A stretch of 64,000 nt of DNA from Sphingomonas liriopis (lineage in GTDB: Bacteria > Pseudomonadota > Alphaproteobacteria > Sphingomonadales > Sphingomonadaceae), in contig NZ_JAMLDY010000015.1 in assembly GCF_024211255.1 (NCBI RefSeq), positions 1 through 64,000 on the forward strand. Direction: 5' to 3'. A program made the position numbers and the translations under genes. Under the pieces are notes generated by a model. That model did no database searches. It was not told the origin of the DNA and was given only the letters and a program-made list of their open reading frames with translations. Shown piece by piece: positions 12,217 through 20,801 of this stretch. The first letter of the stretch is position 1; each line of letters starts with the position of its first letter.

Positions 12217-12322
12217 GTCACCCCGGACTTGTTCCGGGGTCCACTCCGCGGCGAGGCATATGGAAAGAGGCTCGAGTCCTGCCGTAGTGGATGGGTGGAC
12301 CCCGGAACACGTCCGGGGTGAC
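12217..12322. repeat. Palindromic repeat, REPIN-like family A
   Basis: A 106-bp unit between yraN and gshB with arms GTCACCCCGGACTTG and GTCCGGGGTGAC. The left interior CCACTCCGCGGCGAGGC is shared with the copies at 19010 and 61325, so these are copies of one element rather than chance palindromes. Confidence 0.85.
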
Positions 12323-12343
12323 GGCGGGAGTTGGGAGGGCATC

Positions 12344-12727
12344 CTACTCCCCGATCCACGCATTCTCGATATGGCGCGGGCGGGTGCCGGGGGCGAGGAG
12401 GATGACGTCGACGCGGATGTCGTCGCCCGGGCCGGCATAGCGCGGCATCAGCACCTCCGCCGCCGCGGCGACGCGGGCGAGGCGGCGCTGGTCGATCGCG
12501 ACATCGAGTTCGGCGGCGGTGGCCCGCGTCTTGACCTCGACGAAGGCGATCAATTTCCCGCGGCGTGCGACCAAGTCGACTTCGCCCGCCGGTGTGCGGA
12601 CTCGGCGGTCGAGAATCGACCAGCCCTTCAGCCGCAACCACCAGCCGGCGAGCCGCTCGCCGCGTCGCCCGGCGACTTCGGCGTTCTGGCGCGCGTGCGT
12701 GGTGGGTCGGCGGGGCGGACGGGGCAT
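12344..12727 (-). CDS. YraN-family (UPF0102) endonuclease-like protein
   Basis: Small 127-aa protein of the UPF0102/YraN family, with a restriction-endonuclease-like fold. The family core is visible: GRRGERLAGWWLRLKGW near residues 20-36, then the putative nuclease motif GEVDLVARRGKLIAFVEVKTR near 48-68, with the acidic Asp and the Glu-x-Lys of PD-(D/E)xK enzymes. Its role is not established; the conserved linkage with rsmI and lppC is typical. The N-terminus is basic and Pro/Arg-rich. It lies 69 bp downstream of rsmI on the same strand. Confidence 0.9.
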   Translation of the reverse strand: MPRPPRRPTTHARQNAEVAGRRGERLAGWWLRLKGWSILDRRVRTPAGEVDLVARRGKLIAFVEVKTRATAAELDVAIDQRRLARVAAAAEVLMPRYAGPGDDIRVDVILLAPGTRPRHIENAWIGE

Positions 12728-12796
12728 TGTGGGAAGGTGCCGCGGCGCACACCGTCCGGCAAGTACGCCGACGTCAAGTTTCAGCAGACGCAGCCC

Positions 12797-13651
12797 TCAC
12801 CCCTTCATCGCCAGCGCCCTCGCGTACAGCTCCTTGCGGTCCAGCCCGAACGCCTTCGCCACCTCTCCCGCCGCCTTCGCAACCGGCAGGCGGGTGAGCG
12901 CTTCCGCCAGCGCGGCGTCGGCATCTGCTGCATCGGGGGGCGGGGCTTCTCCCGGCGGGGCGACGACGATGACGATCTCGCCTTTCGGGGGAGCGTCTTC
13001 GTAGCGGGCGGCGAGCGTCGTCAACGTGCCGGTGACCGCCTCTTCGTAGCGTTTGGTGATCTCGCGCGTCACGGCGGCGTCGCGGTCGCCCAGGCCCTCC
13101 GCGAGTGCAGACAGGCAGGCCGACAGGCGCGGACCCGATTCGTAGAGGATCAGGGTGGCGCGGACGGTCGCGATCTCGGCGATGGCGTCGCTACGCGCCT
13201 TGGCCTTGCTGGGCAGGAAGCCGGCGAACAGGAAGCGGTCGGTCGGCAGGCCGGCGAGCGTCAGCGCGGCGATCGCGGCGCAGGGGCCGGGGATGGTGAC
13301 GACCAGATGGCCGGCGGCGCGCGCGTCGCGGACCAGCTTGTAGCCGGGGTCGGAAATCAGCGGGGTGCCGGCGTCGGAGACGAGCGCGACCGCTTCGGTG
13401 GCCATGCGCGCGATCAGGCCGGGGCGGACGCCTTCGGCATTGTGGTCGTGATAGGGAACCATCGGGCGCTTGGCGCCGATATGGCGGAGCAGGCCGGCGG
13501 TGACGCGGCTGTCCTCGACCGCTACGACGTCGGCGCGGGTCAGGATGTCGGCGGCGCGGGGACTTAGGTCAGCAAGATTGCCGATCGGCGTCGCGACGAT
13601 GTACAGACCGGGGGACAGCCTGGATTCAGGGGGATTTTCGAATATGGCCAC
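12797..13651 (-). CDS. rsmI: 16S rRNA (cytidine-1402-2'-O)-methyltransferase RsmI
   Basis: SAM-dependent tetrapyrrole-methylase-fold enzyme that 2'-O-methylates C1402 of 16S rRNA in the decoding centre. Hallmarks are LYIVATPIGNLADLSPRA near the N-terminus, DVVAVEDSRVTAGLL, YHDHN, ALVSDAGTPLISDPGYKLV near residue 100 and IPGPCAAIAALTLAGLPTDR near 125. I use GTG 13651 (284 aa) because the conserved part begins a few residues later; an in-frame ATG at 13663 would add four residues and overlap the start of divergent lppC. Either way, the divergent starts abut or overlap, so each promoter must lie within or next to the other gene. Confidence 0.94.
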   Translation of the reverse strand: MAIFENPPESRLSPGLYIVATPIGNLADLSPRAADILTRADVVAVEDSRVTAGLLRHIGAKRPMVPYHDHNAEGVRPGLIARMATEAVALVSDAGTPLISDPGYKLVRDARAAGHLVVTIPGPCAAIAALTLAGLPTDRFLFAGFLPSKAKARSDAIAEIATVRATLILYESGPRLSACLSALAEGLGDRDAAVTREITKRYEEAVTGTLTTLAARYEDAPPKGEIVIVVAPPGEAPPPDAADADAALAEALTRLPVAKAAGEVAKAFGLDRKELYARALAMKG

Positions 13652-13661
13652 GGGACACGTC

Positions 13662-14861
13662 ATGGCAGAGGCAGCACGGGTTGGACAGCGCTCGCGCATC
13701 GTGGCGCGCTGGGTCGCGGTGCTGGGCGCGGCGATGCTCGCCGCCTGCTCGACCGTGGTGCCGCGCGGGCCGGTGGCGGCGCCCGATCGCCCCGTCGCAC
13801 GGCCGCAGGCGAACCGGCCCGAGGCGGTCGAGGCGGGCCTGCCGCGCGATGCCGCGCGCAACCGCGTCGCGCTGCTGGTGCCCTTGTCGGGGAGCAACGC
13901 CGGGGTCGGCCGCTCGATCGCCAATGCGACGATGCTGGCGGTGCTCGACACCGGCACCGACAAGGTGCGCATCACCAATTACGACACCGCGACCGGCGCG
14001 GGCGCCGCGGCGCAACGCGCGATCGCCGAGGGCGCGCAGCTGATCCTGGGGCCGCTCTTGTCCGACGACGTGCGCGCGGTGGCGCCGATCGCCAAGGCGG
14101 CGGGGGTGCCGGTGCTGAGCTTCTCCAACGACGTGTCGGTGGCGGGCAACGGCGTCTATCTGATGGGCTATGCGCCGGCGCAATCGATCGACCGGGTGGT
14201 GCAATATGCGCGCGGGCGCGGGGTGACGAGCTTTGCCGGGTTGATCCCCAACGGGCTGTACGGCGAGCGCGCGTCGACGGCGTTCCTGCGCTCGGTCGAG
14301 GGGGCGGGGGGCGAGGTCGTCTCGCTGCAGACCTATGGCCGGGTGGCGGGCGGCATCGCCGGCGCGGTGACGCGGCTCAACGCCAAGGCGCCCTATGGCG
14401 CGGTGCTGGTCGCCGACGGCAGCGCGAGCGCGGGCGTGGCGGCGCCGCTGGTCAAGCGCGGCAGCGGGGCGTCGACGCGCATCCTCGGCACCGAATTGTG
14501 GAATTCGGAGAGCGGGCTGGCGGCACGGCCGGGGCTGAACGGCGCGTGGTTCGCGAGCGTGGCGGACAATCTGTACCGGCAATATGCGACCAAATACCGC
14601 GCGCGCTACGGCGCGGCGCCGTACCGGTTGTCGAGCCTGGGCTATGACGCGGTGCTGCTGACGGTGCGCATCTCGCGCGACTGGCCGGTCGGGCGTGCGT
14701 TTCCCGAGGGGCGGTTGCGGGATGGCGATGGTTTCGCCGGGATCGACGGGGCGTTCCGCTTCGGGCGCGATGGCGTGGCGGAGCGGGCGTTGGAGGTGCA
14801 GGAGGTCCAGGGCGGCACGACGGTGGTCGTGTCGCCGGCGCCTGCGGGGTTCGGGCGCTAA
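13662..14861 (+). CDS. LppC-like penicillin-binding-protein activator lipoprotein
   Basis: Outer-membrane lipoprotein with a periplasmic-binding (Peripla_BP_6) fold, related to LpoA/LppC activators of peptidoglycan synthases. A signal peptide ends in a lipobox (AAMLAACS), giving Cys near residue 27, followed by a Pro/Ala-rich linker. The binding domain starts at NRVALLVPLSGSNAGVGRSI and continues with LILGPLLSDDVRAVAPIAKA, then VPVLSFSNDVSV. I chose ATG 13662 (399 aa), which gives a conventional signal peptide; ATG 13644 is an alternative and would overlap rsmI. Divergence from rsmI-yraN-gshB is the usual alphaproteobacterial arrangement. It lacks the N-terminal TPR domain of E. coli LpoA. 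Confidence 0.88.
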   Translation: MAEAARVGQRSRIVARWVAVLGAAMLAACSTVVPRGPVAAPDRPVARPQANRPEAVEAGLPRDAARNRVALLVPLSGSNAGVGRSIANATMLAVLDTGTDKVRITNYDTATGAGAAAQRAIAEGAQLILGPLLSDDVRAVAPIAKAAGVPVLSFSNDVSVAGNGVYLMGYAPAQSIDRVVQYARGRGVTSFAGLIPNGLYGERASTAFLRSVEGAGGEVVSLQTYGRVAGGIAGAVTRLNAKAPYGAVLVADGSASAGVAAPLVKRGSGASTRILGTELWNSESGLAARPGLNGAWFASVADNLYRQYATKYRARYGAAPYRLSSLGYDAVLLTVRISRDWPVGRAFPEGRLRDGDGFAGIDGAFRFGRDGVAERALEVQEVQGGTTVVVSPAPAGFGR

Positions 14862-14862
14862 C

Positions 14863-15070
14863 GTTTTTTACGCGGAGGCGCGGAGAAGGAGAAAGAGTGG
14901 GTTCGCGCAGAGGCGCAGAGGACGCAGAGAGGCTTTGATCTCGCGCGCAGCGCTTAAGTAACTTGTGAGACTTCGAGGCCGCTGCGCCGCCGGTACTCAT
15001 CTCTGCGTCCTCTGCGCCTCTGCGCACGCAAAAAATCTTCTTCTCCGCGCCTCCGCGTCTCCGCGTGAAC
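14863..15070. repeat. Long imperfect inverted repeat between lppC and hemW
   Basis: About 208 bp. The left arm (14866-14932) carries ACGCGGAGGCGCGGAGAAG and GCGCAGAGGCGCAGAGGAC; the right arm (15000-15069) carries the complementary CTCTGCGTCCTCTGCGCCTC and CTCCGCGCCTCCGCG. The arms contain AGAGGCGC-like sub-repeats. The unit sits between convergent genes and could form one very long hairpin that would terminate both. Confidence 0.85.
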
Positions 15071-15079
15071 ATCTCTTCT

Positions 15080-16240
15080 TTATCGGCGAGACGGTTCGTC
15101 CGTCACCACCAGCGGCAAAATCGCATCGAGTAACAGCGCGCCCGCCTCGGTGATGCGCAGGCGGTCGGCGTCGTGCGCGATCAGGCCCTGTGCTGCGAGG
15201 CGCGTCACCGCGTCCCAGGCGATCGGGGCGGTGCCGCCGGCGAGAGTGGCGACGTGGGTGAGGTCGACGCCTTCGCGCAGGCGCAGGCCCATGATGAGCG
15301 CTTCGGTGGCGCGGTCGTGGGGGACGAGGGGGTCCTCGATCTGCGTGCCGTGCCCGTTGCGGGCGACCGCGGACAGCCAGTTTTCGGGCTTCTTGTGGCG
15401 CTGCGTCGCCATCGCCCGGCGGCGGCCGTGCGCGCCGGGGCCGATGCCGGCGTAATCGCGATAGCGCCAGTAGGTGAGGTTGTGGCGGCTCTCCGCGCCG
15501 AGCCGCGCATGGTTCGAGGTTTCGTAGGCGGGGAGGCCCGCGGCGCCGGTCATCGCGCGCGTCGCCTCGAACAGGTCGGCGGCGGTGTCGCCGTCGGGGA
15601 TGATGAGGCGGCCCTGTGCCGCCTCGGTGGCGAAGCGGGTGCCGGGTTCGATCGTCAACTGGTAGAGCGACAGATGCTCGGTGCCGAACGATAAAGCGCG
15701 GGCGAGTTCGGCCTCCCACGCGGCGAGGCTCTGGCCGGGGAGGGCGTAGATCAGGTCGAAGCTGACGCGTTCGAAATGGCGCTGGGCGGTCGCGAGCGCG
15801 GCGAGGCCTTCGTCGACGCCGTGCGCGCGGTCGAGGAAGCGTAGCGCGGTGTCGTCGAGCGATTGCAGGCCGAGCGAGATGCGGTTGACGCCGGCGGCGG
15901 CGAGGTCGGCGAAGCGCGCCGCCTCGACCGAGGAGGGGTTCGCCTCCAGCGTGATCTCGATGTCCGGGGCGGGCGACCAGTGGGTCTGCGCGGCGTCGAG
16001 GATCGCGGCGACCGTCGCGGGCGGCATCAGCGAGGGCGTGCCGCCGCCGAAGAAGATCGACCCCAGCGTGCGGCCGGGCAGCATGCCGGCTTCGTGCGCG
16101 AGGTCGGCGAGCAATGCGTCGCGCCACGCCTGCTGGTCCACCACATCGCGGACGTGGCTGTTGAAGTCGCAATAGGGGCATTTGGAGACGCAGAACGGCC
16201 AGTGGACGTAGAGCGCGAGCGGCGTCTTGTCGGAATTCAT
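15080..16240 (-). CDS. hemW: HemW-like heme chaperone (radical SAM, formerly annotated as CPO III)
   Basis: Radical-SAM protein of the HemW/HemN-like family, considered a heme chaperone rather than a coproporphyrinogen oxidase. The 4Fe-4S motif CVSKCPYCDF lies near residues 17-26 in the CxxxCxxC spacing, followed by GSIFFGGGTPSLMPP near 60 and EITLEANPSS near 95. SLGLQSLDDTALRFLDRAH and FDLIYALPGQSLAAWEAEL complete the core, and a HemN C-terminal domain follows (NLTYWRYRDYAGIGPGAHGR). The start is ATG 16240 (386 aa). In many alphaproteobacteria it follows rph and rdgB; here a GNAT gene and a CAP-domain gene lie between. It is divergent from the CAP lipoprotein with only 12 bp between starts. 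Confidence 0.93.
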   Translation of the reverse strand: MNSDKTPLALYVHWPFCVSKCPYCDFNSHVRDVVDQQAWRDALLADLAHEAGMLPGRTLGSIFFGGGTPSLMPPATVAAILDAAQTHWSPAPDIEITLEANPSSVEAARFADLAAAGVNRISLGLQSLDDTALRFLDRAHGVDEGLAALATAQRHFERVSFDLIYALPGQSLAAWEAELARALSFGTEHLSLYQLTIEPGTRFATEAAQGRLIIPDGDTAADLFEATRAMTGAAGLPAYETSNHARLGAESRHNLTYWRYRDYAGIGPGAHGRRRAMATQRHKKPENWLSAVARNGHGTQIEDPLVPHDRATEALIMGLRLREGVDLTHVATLAGGTAPIAWDAVTRLAAQGLIAHDADRLRITEAGALLLDAILPLVVTDEPSRR

Positions 16241-16252
16241 GATGGTGCCGAT

Positions 16253-16822
16253 ATGGCGGCGATGATGCCGAAACGCCATCCATGGCTTGCTGCCGCCCTG
16301 CTGTTCGTCGCGGCGTGTGCGCAAGCGCCCGAGCGCGTGGTCGAGCCGCGCACCGGTAGCGAGCCGGCGGCGCGTGGATCGGTGGTACTGCGCGCGGCGA
16401 TGCTGAGCGGGCACAATCGCGCGCGCGCCGCGGTGGGCGTGGCGCCGCTGGCGTGGAGCGAGACGCTGGCGGCGTCGGCACAGGGCTATGCCGAGACGAT
16501 GGCGCGGACCGGGCGGTTCGAACATGCCGTGCAGTCGATCGGCATGGACCGGCAGGGCGAGAATTTGTGGACCGGCACGCGCGGCGCCTATCGCTACGAC
16601 GAGATGGTCGGGCATTGGGTCGCGGAGAAGCGCGACTTCGTGAACCTGCCGGTGCCCAACTTCAGCCGCACCGGGCGGTGGCAGGATGTCGGCCATTACG
16701 GGCAGGTGGTCTGGCGGGGCACGACGACGGTCGGCTGCGCGCTCGCGAGCAATGCGACGGACGATTATCTGGTGTGCCGCTATGCGCCGCCGGGGAATGT
16801 GGTGGGGAGCGTGGCCTACTGA
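16253..16822 (+). CDS. CAP (SCP/PR-1) domain lipoprotein
   Basis: Secreted CAP-superfamily protein of 189 aa. It has a hydrophobic leader with a lipobox (ALLFVAACAQ; Cys near residue 20), then a CAP domain. Family residues are visible: the first His in MLSGHNRARAAVGVAPLAW, the Glu in GENLWTG, the second His in DVGHYGQVVWRGTTTVGCA, and the C-terminal Cys pair around DYLVCRYAPPGNVVG. Bacterial CAP proteins are poorly understood; sterol or lipid binding and protease roles are proposed for homologues. Start codons at 16253, 16262 and 16265 are all in frame; the first gives a full lipoprotein leader. Its promoter must overlap the hemW start region. Confidence 0.88.
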   Translation: MAAMMPKRHPWLAAALLFVAACAQAPERVVEPRTGSEPAARGSVVLRAAMLSGHNRARAAVGVAPLAWSETLAASAQGYAETMARTGRFEHAVQSIGMDRQGENLWTGTRGAYRYDEMVGHWVAEKRDFVNLPVPNFSRTGRWQDVGHYGQVVWRGTTTVGCALASNATDDYLVCRYAPPGNVVGSVAY

Positions 16823-16954
16823 TCCTCCCCGGTACGGGGAGGGGGACCGCTCGGCGTCAGCCGAGTGGTGGAGGGGGGCTTCCGCGAGCGAATCGTTTGG
16901 GGAAGCCCCCCTCCGTCACCGCTACGCGGCGCCACCTCCCCGTGCCGGGGAGGA
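16823..16954. repeat. Palindromic repeat with CCTCCCCG arms overlapping the GNAT gene end
   Basis: Outer arms ATCCTCCCCGGTACGGGGAG and CACCTCCCCGTGCCGGGGAG, inner arms GTGGAGGGGGGCTTCC and GGGGAAGCCCCCCTCC. It lies between convergent genes. The last residues of the GNAT protein are read from this repeat, so it has replaced or extended the original 3' end of that gene. Confidence 0.75.
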
Positions 16955-17581
16955 TTTGAGGCGTGTCGCGGTCGTGTAGGGCGCGTACACCCGCCAGCCG
17001 AGCGACCCATACAGCGCCGCGCCCATTGCGGTGGCGGTGAGGATTTCGCGCGTTGCGGGATCGCGCGCCGCGCCCAGCGCGGCCATCAGCGCGCGGCCGA
17101 GGCCGCGGCGGCGGTGGGCTTCCTGCACGACGATGCGGTCGTAGACGAAGATGCCGTCCAGCTGCGCGGCATAGCCGCTGGCCGCGGTGTCGCCTGCCGG
17201 ATCGGTGATCGTGACGTGGGTGACGCCGCCGGCGCTGGTCGATGCGAGGTCGTAACCGGGCGGCAGCGCGCAGGACGCGGCGACCACGCGATCCGGCACC
17301 ATCATGTAATTGGCGTCGGTGATCGTCCAGTCCGCCGGCAGCAGCGCGCCGAAGGTGGCGGCGTCGGCGCAGAGTTTCACGAACACGCGCGGTTCGGCGA
17401 CCGTCGCGAGCAGTTGCGTCAGGCCGGGGCTCGCCTGCGCGAAGACATAGCGGCGCAGTTCCGCCTCGCCGCCGGTATCGACGCGCCAGCCGCCATGGTC
17501 GGCGACCGGCCGGGGCAGGCCGCGCGACAGCGAGCGGGCGGCGAGCCAGCCCTGGACGAGGACCGGATCGACGCCCGCCAT
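16922..17581 (-). CDS. GNAT-family N-acetyltransferase
   Basis: A 219-aa protein whose C-terminal half is a GNAT domain: IFVYDRIVVQEAHRRRGLGR near residues 142-161 is motif A, with the acetyl-CoA pyrophosphate-binding R-x-x-G-x-G/A pattern (RRRGLGRALM), and ALYGSLGWRVYAPY is the motif-B region. The N-terminal 90 residues contain no domain I recognise. The substrate is unknown. It starts 3 bp after the rdgB stop and is probably co-transcribed with rph and rdgB. The last ten residues (SSPARGGGAA) are encoded inside a palindromic repeat, so the original C-terminus may have been altered. Confidence 0.85.
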   Translation of the reverse strand: MAGVDPVLVQGWLAARSLSRGLPRPVADHGGWRVDTGGEAELRRYVFAQASPGLTQLLATVAEPRVFVKLCADAATFGALLPADWTITDANYMMVPDRVVAASCALPPGYDLASTSAGGVTHVTITDPAGDTAASGYAAQLDGIFVYDRIVVQEAHRRRGLGRALMAALGAARDPATREILTATAMGAALYGSLGWRVYAPYTTATRLKSSPARGGGAA

Positions 17582-17584
17582 CGC

Positions 17585-18211
17585 CTACAGCACCGCGGCG
17601 ACCAGCTGGCGGAACGCGTCGGCGCGGTGGCTGACGGCGTGCTTGGCATCCGCGTCCATCTCGCCGAACGTCTCGGTCCCGCCGACCGGCAGGAACATCG
17701 CGTCATAGCCGAAGCCGTTGCCCCCGCGCGGCGGCCAGACGAGCGTGCCGTCGACGCGGCCTTCGAACCATTCGACGTGGCCGTCGGGCCAGGCGAGCGC
17801 CAGCGCGCAGACGAAATGCGCGTCGCGGGGCTGGTCGGGTTCCTCGTTGAGGCGGTCCTCGACGAGGCGCATCGCGTGGCCGAAGTCCTTCGATTCGCCG
17901 GCCCAGCGTGCCGAGAAGATGCCGGGATCGCCGCCCAGCGCATCGACGCACAGGCCGCTGTCGTCGGCGAGCGCGGGCAGACCCGACAGATCGGCGGCGA
18001 TCCGCGCCTTCAATTCGGCGTTCGCCACGAAGGTGGTGCCGGTCTCCTCGGGCTCGGGCAGGTCGAGATCCGCCGCGGAGACGGGTTCGATGCCGTAGGG
18101 CCCGAGCAGCTCGGCGATCTCGCGGACCTTGCCGGAGTTGTGGCTGGCGATGACCAGCTGGCCCGGCGCCAGCTTGCGGATCGCCTGGGGGATGTCGCCC
18201 TCGCCGCTCAT
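17585..18211 (-). CDS. rdgB: XTP/dITP pyrophosphatase (RdgB/HAM1)
   Basis: House-cleaning nucleotide pyrophosphatase that removes dITP, dXTP and ITP from the pool. The 208-aa protein has the HAM1 signature: [20 protein letters not shown] near residue 20, [38 protein letters not shown] near 85, SARWAG, and the C-terminal [15 protein letters not shown]. Catalytic acidic residues (DDSGL) and the substrate-binding SHNxxK are intact. Its start overlaps the rph stop by 4 bp (ATGA), so translation is coupled. Cytoplasmic. Confidence 0.96.
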   Translation of the reverse strand: MSGEGDIPQAIRKLAPGQLVIASHNSGKVREIAELLGPYGIEPVSAADLDLPEPEETGTTFVANAELKARIAADLSGLPALADDSGLCVDALGGDPGIFSARWAGESKDFGHAMRLVEDRLNEEPDQPRDAHFVCALALAWPDGHVEWFEGRVDGTLVWPPRGGNGFGYDAMFLPVGGTETFGEMDADAKHAVSHRADAFRQLVAAVL

Positions 18212-18921
18212 TTTACCGCGCGGTCCTGTGCGGCGAAGATCTCGGTGCAGCCGATCCGCGCGAGGCGGAGCAGGCGGAGCAGCGCCTCTTCGTCATAGGT
18301 GGCGTGTTCGGCGGTCGCCTGCGCCTCTGCGATATTGCCGTTTTCGAGCAGGACGAAATTGCCGTCCGCATCCGCACCCGAATCCTCGACGTAATCGAGG
18401 TCGAGGACGGGCGTGCCCTGATAGATGCCGCAGCTGACCGCGGCGACCTTCTGCACGATCGGGTCGACGGTCAGCTTGCCGCTGGCGAGCAGCGTGTTGA
18501 CCGCGAGGCGCAGCGCGACCCACGCGCCCGAAATCGCCGCGGTGCGGGTGCCGCCGTCGGCCTGGATGACGTCGCAATCGAGCGTGATCTGGCGTTCGCC
18601 GAGCAACTTCATGTCGACCACCGAGCGCAAACTGCGGCCGATCAGCCGCTGGATTTCCTGCGTGCGGCCCGACTGCTTGCCCTTGGCGGCCTCGCGGCTG
18701 CCGCGGGTATGCGTGGCGCGGGGGAGCATGCCGTATTCGGCGGTGACCCAGCCTTCGCCCTTGCCGCGCAGGAACGGCGGCACGCGCTCTTCGAGGCTGG
18801 CGGTGACCAGCACCTTCGTATCGCCGAAGCCGACCAGCACCGATCCTTCGGCGTGGCGGGTGAAGTTCGGTTCGATGCTGATGGGGCGCATCTGATCGGG
18901 GGCGCGGCCGCTGGGGCGCAT
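18208..18921 (-). CDS. rph: Ribonuclease PH
   Basis: Phosphorolytic 3'-5' exoribonuclease that trims tRNA 3' ends and rRNA, working as a hexamer. The 237-aa length is typical. Recognisable segments are [37 protein letters not shown] with the basic RNA-binding stretch, [19 protein letters not shown] and [20 protein letters not shown], which includes the catalytic Asp pair. A GGAGA ribosome site precedes ATG 18921. It heads the rph-rdgB-GNAT operon, and a 105-bp REPIN-like repeat separates it from divergent hrcA. Confidence 0.97.
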   Translation of the reverse strand: MRPSGRAPDQMRPISIEPNFTRHAEGSVLVGFGDTKVLVTASLEERVPPFLRGKGEGWVTAEYGMLPRATHTRGSREAAKGKQSGRTQEIQRLIGRSLRSVVDMKLLGERQITLDCDVIQADGGTRTAAISGAWVALRLAVNTLLASGKLTVDPIVQKVAAVSCGIYQGTPVLDLDYVEDSGADADGNFVLLENGNIAEAQATAEHATYDEEALLRLLRLARIGCTEIFAAQDRAVK

Positions 18922-19009
18922 TCAACTCTCCTCAAGGTCTGATGCGGCAGCCCTAGACGGCGGTGCGGTGCGACGCCAGTAGGGAGGGGCGAGGTTGCCT
19001 CCCTCCTCC

Positions 19010-19114
19010 GTCACCCCGGACTTGTTCCGGGGTCCACTCCGCGGCGAGGCGTGCGGTCTAAGGGGAGAGCGCACGCCTGCGGAACGGTGGACCCCGGAAC
19101 AAGTCCGGGGTGAC
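19010..19114. repeat. Palindromic repeat, REPIN-like family A
   Basis: A 105-bp unit with arms GTCACCCCGGACTTGTTCCG and GGAACAAGTCCGGGGTGAC, in the divergent rph/hrcA region. Its interior (CCACTCCGCGGCGAGGC, and GCGGAACGGTGGACCCC on the right) matches the copy at 61325. Confidence 0.85.
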
Positions 19115-19181
19115 GAAGGGATTGGCGTGAGGACAGCCCAAGACCTGTTGTCGCGCCGCGATCCGCCCTAGATAAAGGCGC

Positions 19182-20222
19182 ATGACCCCGCCCGTCACCG
19201 AACTGACCGATCGCGCGCGCGACATCTTTCGCACGGTGGTCGACGGCTACGTCGCCAATGGCATGCCGATGGGGTCGAAGACGATCGCGGCGGCGTCCGG
19301 CCTCAATCTGTCGCCGGCGTCGATCCGCGGGGTGATGCAGGAGCTGGAGGAGCTGGGGCTGCTCGCGTCCCCGCATACCAGCGCCGGGCGGATCCCGACC
19401 GAGCGCGGCCTCCGGCTGTTCGTCGACGGCATGATGCAGGCGCTCGAACCCTCCGCCGAGGAGCGCGCGGCGATCGAATCGCGCGTCGGCTATCACGGGC
19501 CGGTCGAGGAGGCGCTGGCGGCGACGACGGCGGCGCTGTCCGGCCTGTCGGCGTGCGCGGGGCTGGTGATGGTGCCCAAGCGCGAGCTGGCGCTGCGCTC
19601 GATCGGCTTCGTCGCCTTGTCCGCGACTCAGGCGATGGCGGTGCTGGTCAGCGAGGACGGCTCGGTCGAGAACCGGGTCATCCAGTTGCCCGTCGGTATG
19701 ACGCCCTCCGCGCTGGTCGAGGCGGGCAATTACATGACCGCGACGTTGGGCGGGCTGACGCTTGCCGAGGCGCGGGCGCGGATCGGGCGGCAGCTGGAGG
19801 AGGATGCGGCGGCGCTCGACGGCGCGGCGCGTGCGCTGGTCGAGGCGGGGCTGGTGGTGTGGAGCGAGGACAATTCGCGCCGCCCGGTGCTGATCGTGCG
19901 GGGGCAGGGGCGGCTGATCGACGCCGCCGCCGCCGCCGACCTCGACCGGGTGCGCGACCTGCTCGACGATCTGGAGGGCAAGCAGGAAATCGCGCAGCTG
20001 CTCGACAGCGCGAGCGCCGGCAATGCGACCCGCATCTTCATCGGCGCGGAGAACAAGTTGTTCGCATTGTCAGGCTCTTCGGTGATCGCGCGACCCTTTC
20101 GCGGAGCCGGCGGGCGGGTGGTCGGCGTGGTCGGCGTGATCGGGCCGACGCGGTTGAACTATGCGCGCGTCGTGCCCATGGTGGATTTCACGGCGGCGAC
20201 GCTCGCCCGATTGATGGGCTGA
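19182..20222 (+). CDS. hrcA: Heat-inducible transcription repressor HrcA
   Basis: Winged-helix repressor that binds CIRCE elements of groESL/dnaK-type operons and is itself stabilised by GroEL. The 346-aa protein starts TELTDRARDIFRTVVDGYVA, with the DNA-binding motif NLSPASIRGVMQELEELGLL near residues 45-64 and TSAGRIPTERGLRLFVD after it. The C-terminal HrcA domain includes ATRIFIGAENKLFALSGSSV and the end GVIGPTRLNYARVVPMVDF. I found no CIRCE inverted repeat upstream of this gene, so autoregulation is not supported by the window. grpE follows 16 bp after the stop, the usual arrangement. Confidence 0.97.
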   Translation: MTPPVTELTDRARDIFRTVVDGYVANGMPMGSKTIAAASGLNLSPASIRGVMQELEELGLLASPHTSAGRIPTERGLRLFVDGMMQALEPSAEERAAIESRVGYHGPVEEALAATTAALSGLSACAGLVMVPKRELALRSIGFVALSATQAMAVLVSEDGSVENRVIQLPVGMTPSALVEAGNYMTATLGGLTLAEARARIGRQLEEDAAALDGAARALVEAGLVVWSEDNSRRPVLIVRGQGRLIDAAAAADLDRVRDLLDDLEGKQEIAQLLDSASAGNATRIFIGAENKLFALSGSSVIARPFRGAGGRVVGVVGVIGPTRLNYARVVPMVDFTAATLARLMG

Positions 20223-20238
20223 TACTACAGGGACCTAC

Positions 20239-20793
20239 ATGACCGAAGAGACCAAGATGCCTCAGGACTCTGGCGCGGACGCCTTGCGCCAGGAGACGGC
20301 GGAGGCCGCGCCCGAAGTGGCCGAACACGATCGCGTCGCCGAGCTGGAGAACCAGCTGGCCGAGGCGAAGCAGCAGACGCTGTACGCGCAGGCCGAGATC
20401 CAGAACGTGCGCCGCCGCACCGAAAAGGAAGTGGCCGATGCGCGCAATTACGCGACGACGTCGTTCGCGCGCGACATCCTGTCGGTGGCGGACAATCTGT
20501 CACGCGGCCTGTCGGCGATCCCCGCCGAGCTGCGCGCCGACGAGAAGCTGAAGGGCCTCGTCACCGGACTGGAGGCAACGGGGCGCGAGCTGGAGAGCGT
20601 GTTCGCACGCAACGGCATCACCCGCATCGAGGCGATGGGCGCGAGCCTCGACCCCAACAAGCACCAGGCGATGATGGAAGTGCCGAGCGACGCCGCGCCC
20701 GGCACGATCGTGCAGGAGATGCAGGCGGGCTATATGCTCAAGGACCGGCTGCTCCGCCCGGCGCTGGTCGGGGTGGCGAAGAAGCCGGATTGA
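20239..20793 (+). CDS. grpE: GrpE nucleotide exchange factor
   Basis: Co-chaperone that releases ADP from DnaK. The 184-aa protein has an acidic, disordered N-terminus, a long coiled coil (about 30-85; VAELENQLAEAKQQTLYAQA, then EIQNVRRRTEKEVADARNYA) and the C-terminal beta domain with the signature MGASLDPNKHQAMMEVPSDA near residues 135-155, GTIVQEMQAGYMLKDRLLRP and the Val-rich end. It is co-transcribed with hrcA. The hairpin 20802-20830 separates it from convergent brnA. Confidence 0.97.
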   Translation: MTEETKMPQDSGADALRQETAEAAPEVAEHDRVAELENQLAEAKQQTLYAQAEIQNVRRRTEKEVADARNYATTSFARDILSVADNLSRGLSAIPAELRADEKLKGLVTGLEATGRELESVFARNGITRIEAMGASLDPNKHQAMMEVPSDAAPGTIVQEMQAGYMLKDRLLRPALVGVAKKPD

Positions 20794-20801
20794 GCGTGGC
20801 G

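Noticed and set aside
19118-19181. Possible CIRCE element upstream of hrcA
   Set aside because: No TTAGCACTC-N9-GAGTGCTAA pattern or near match is present.
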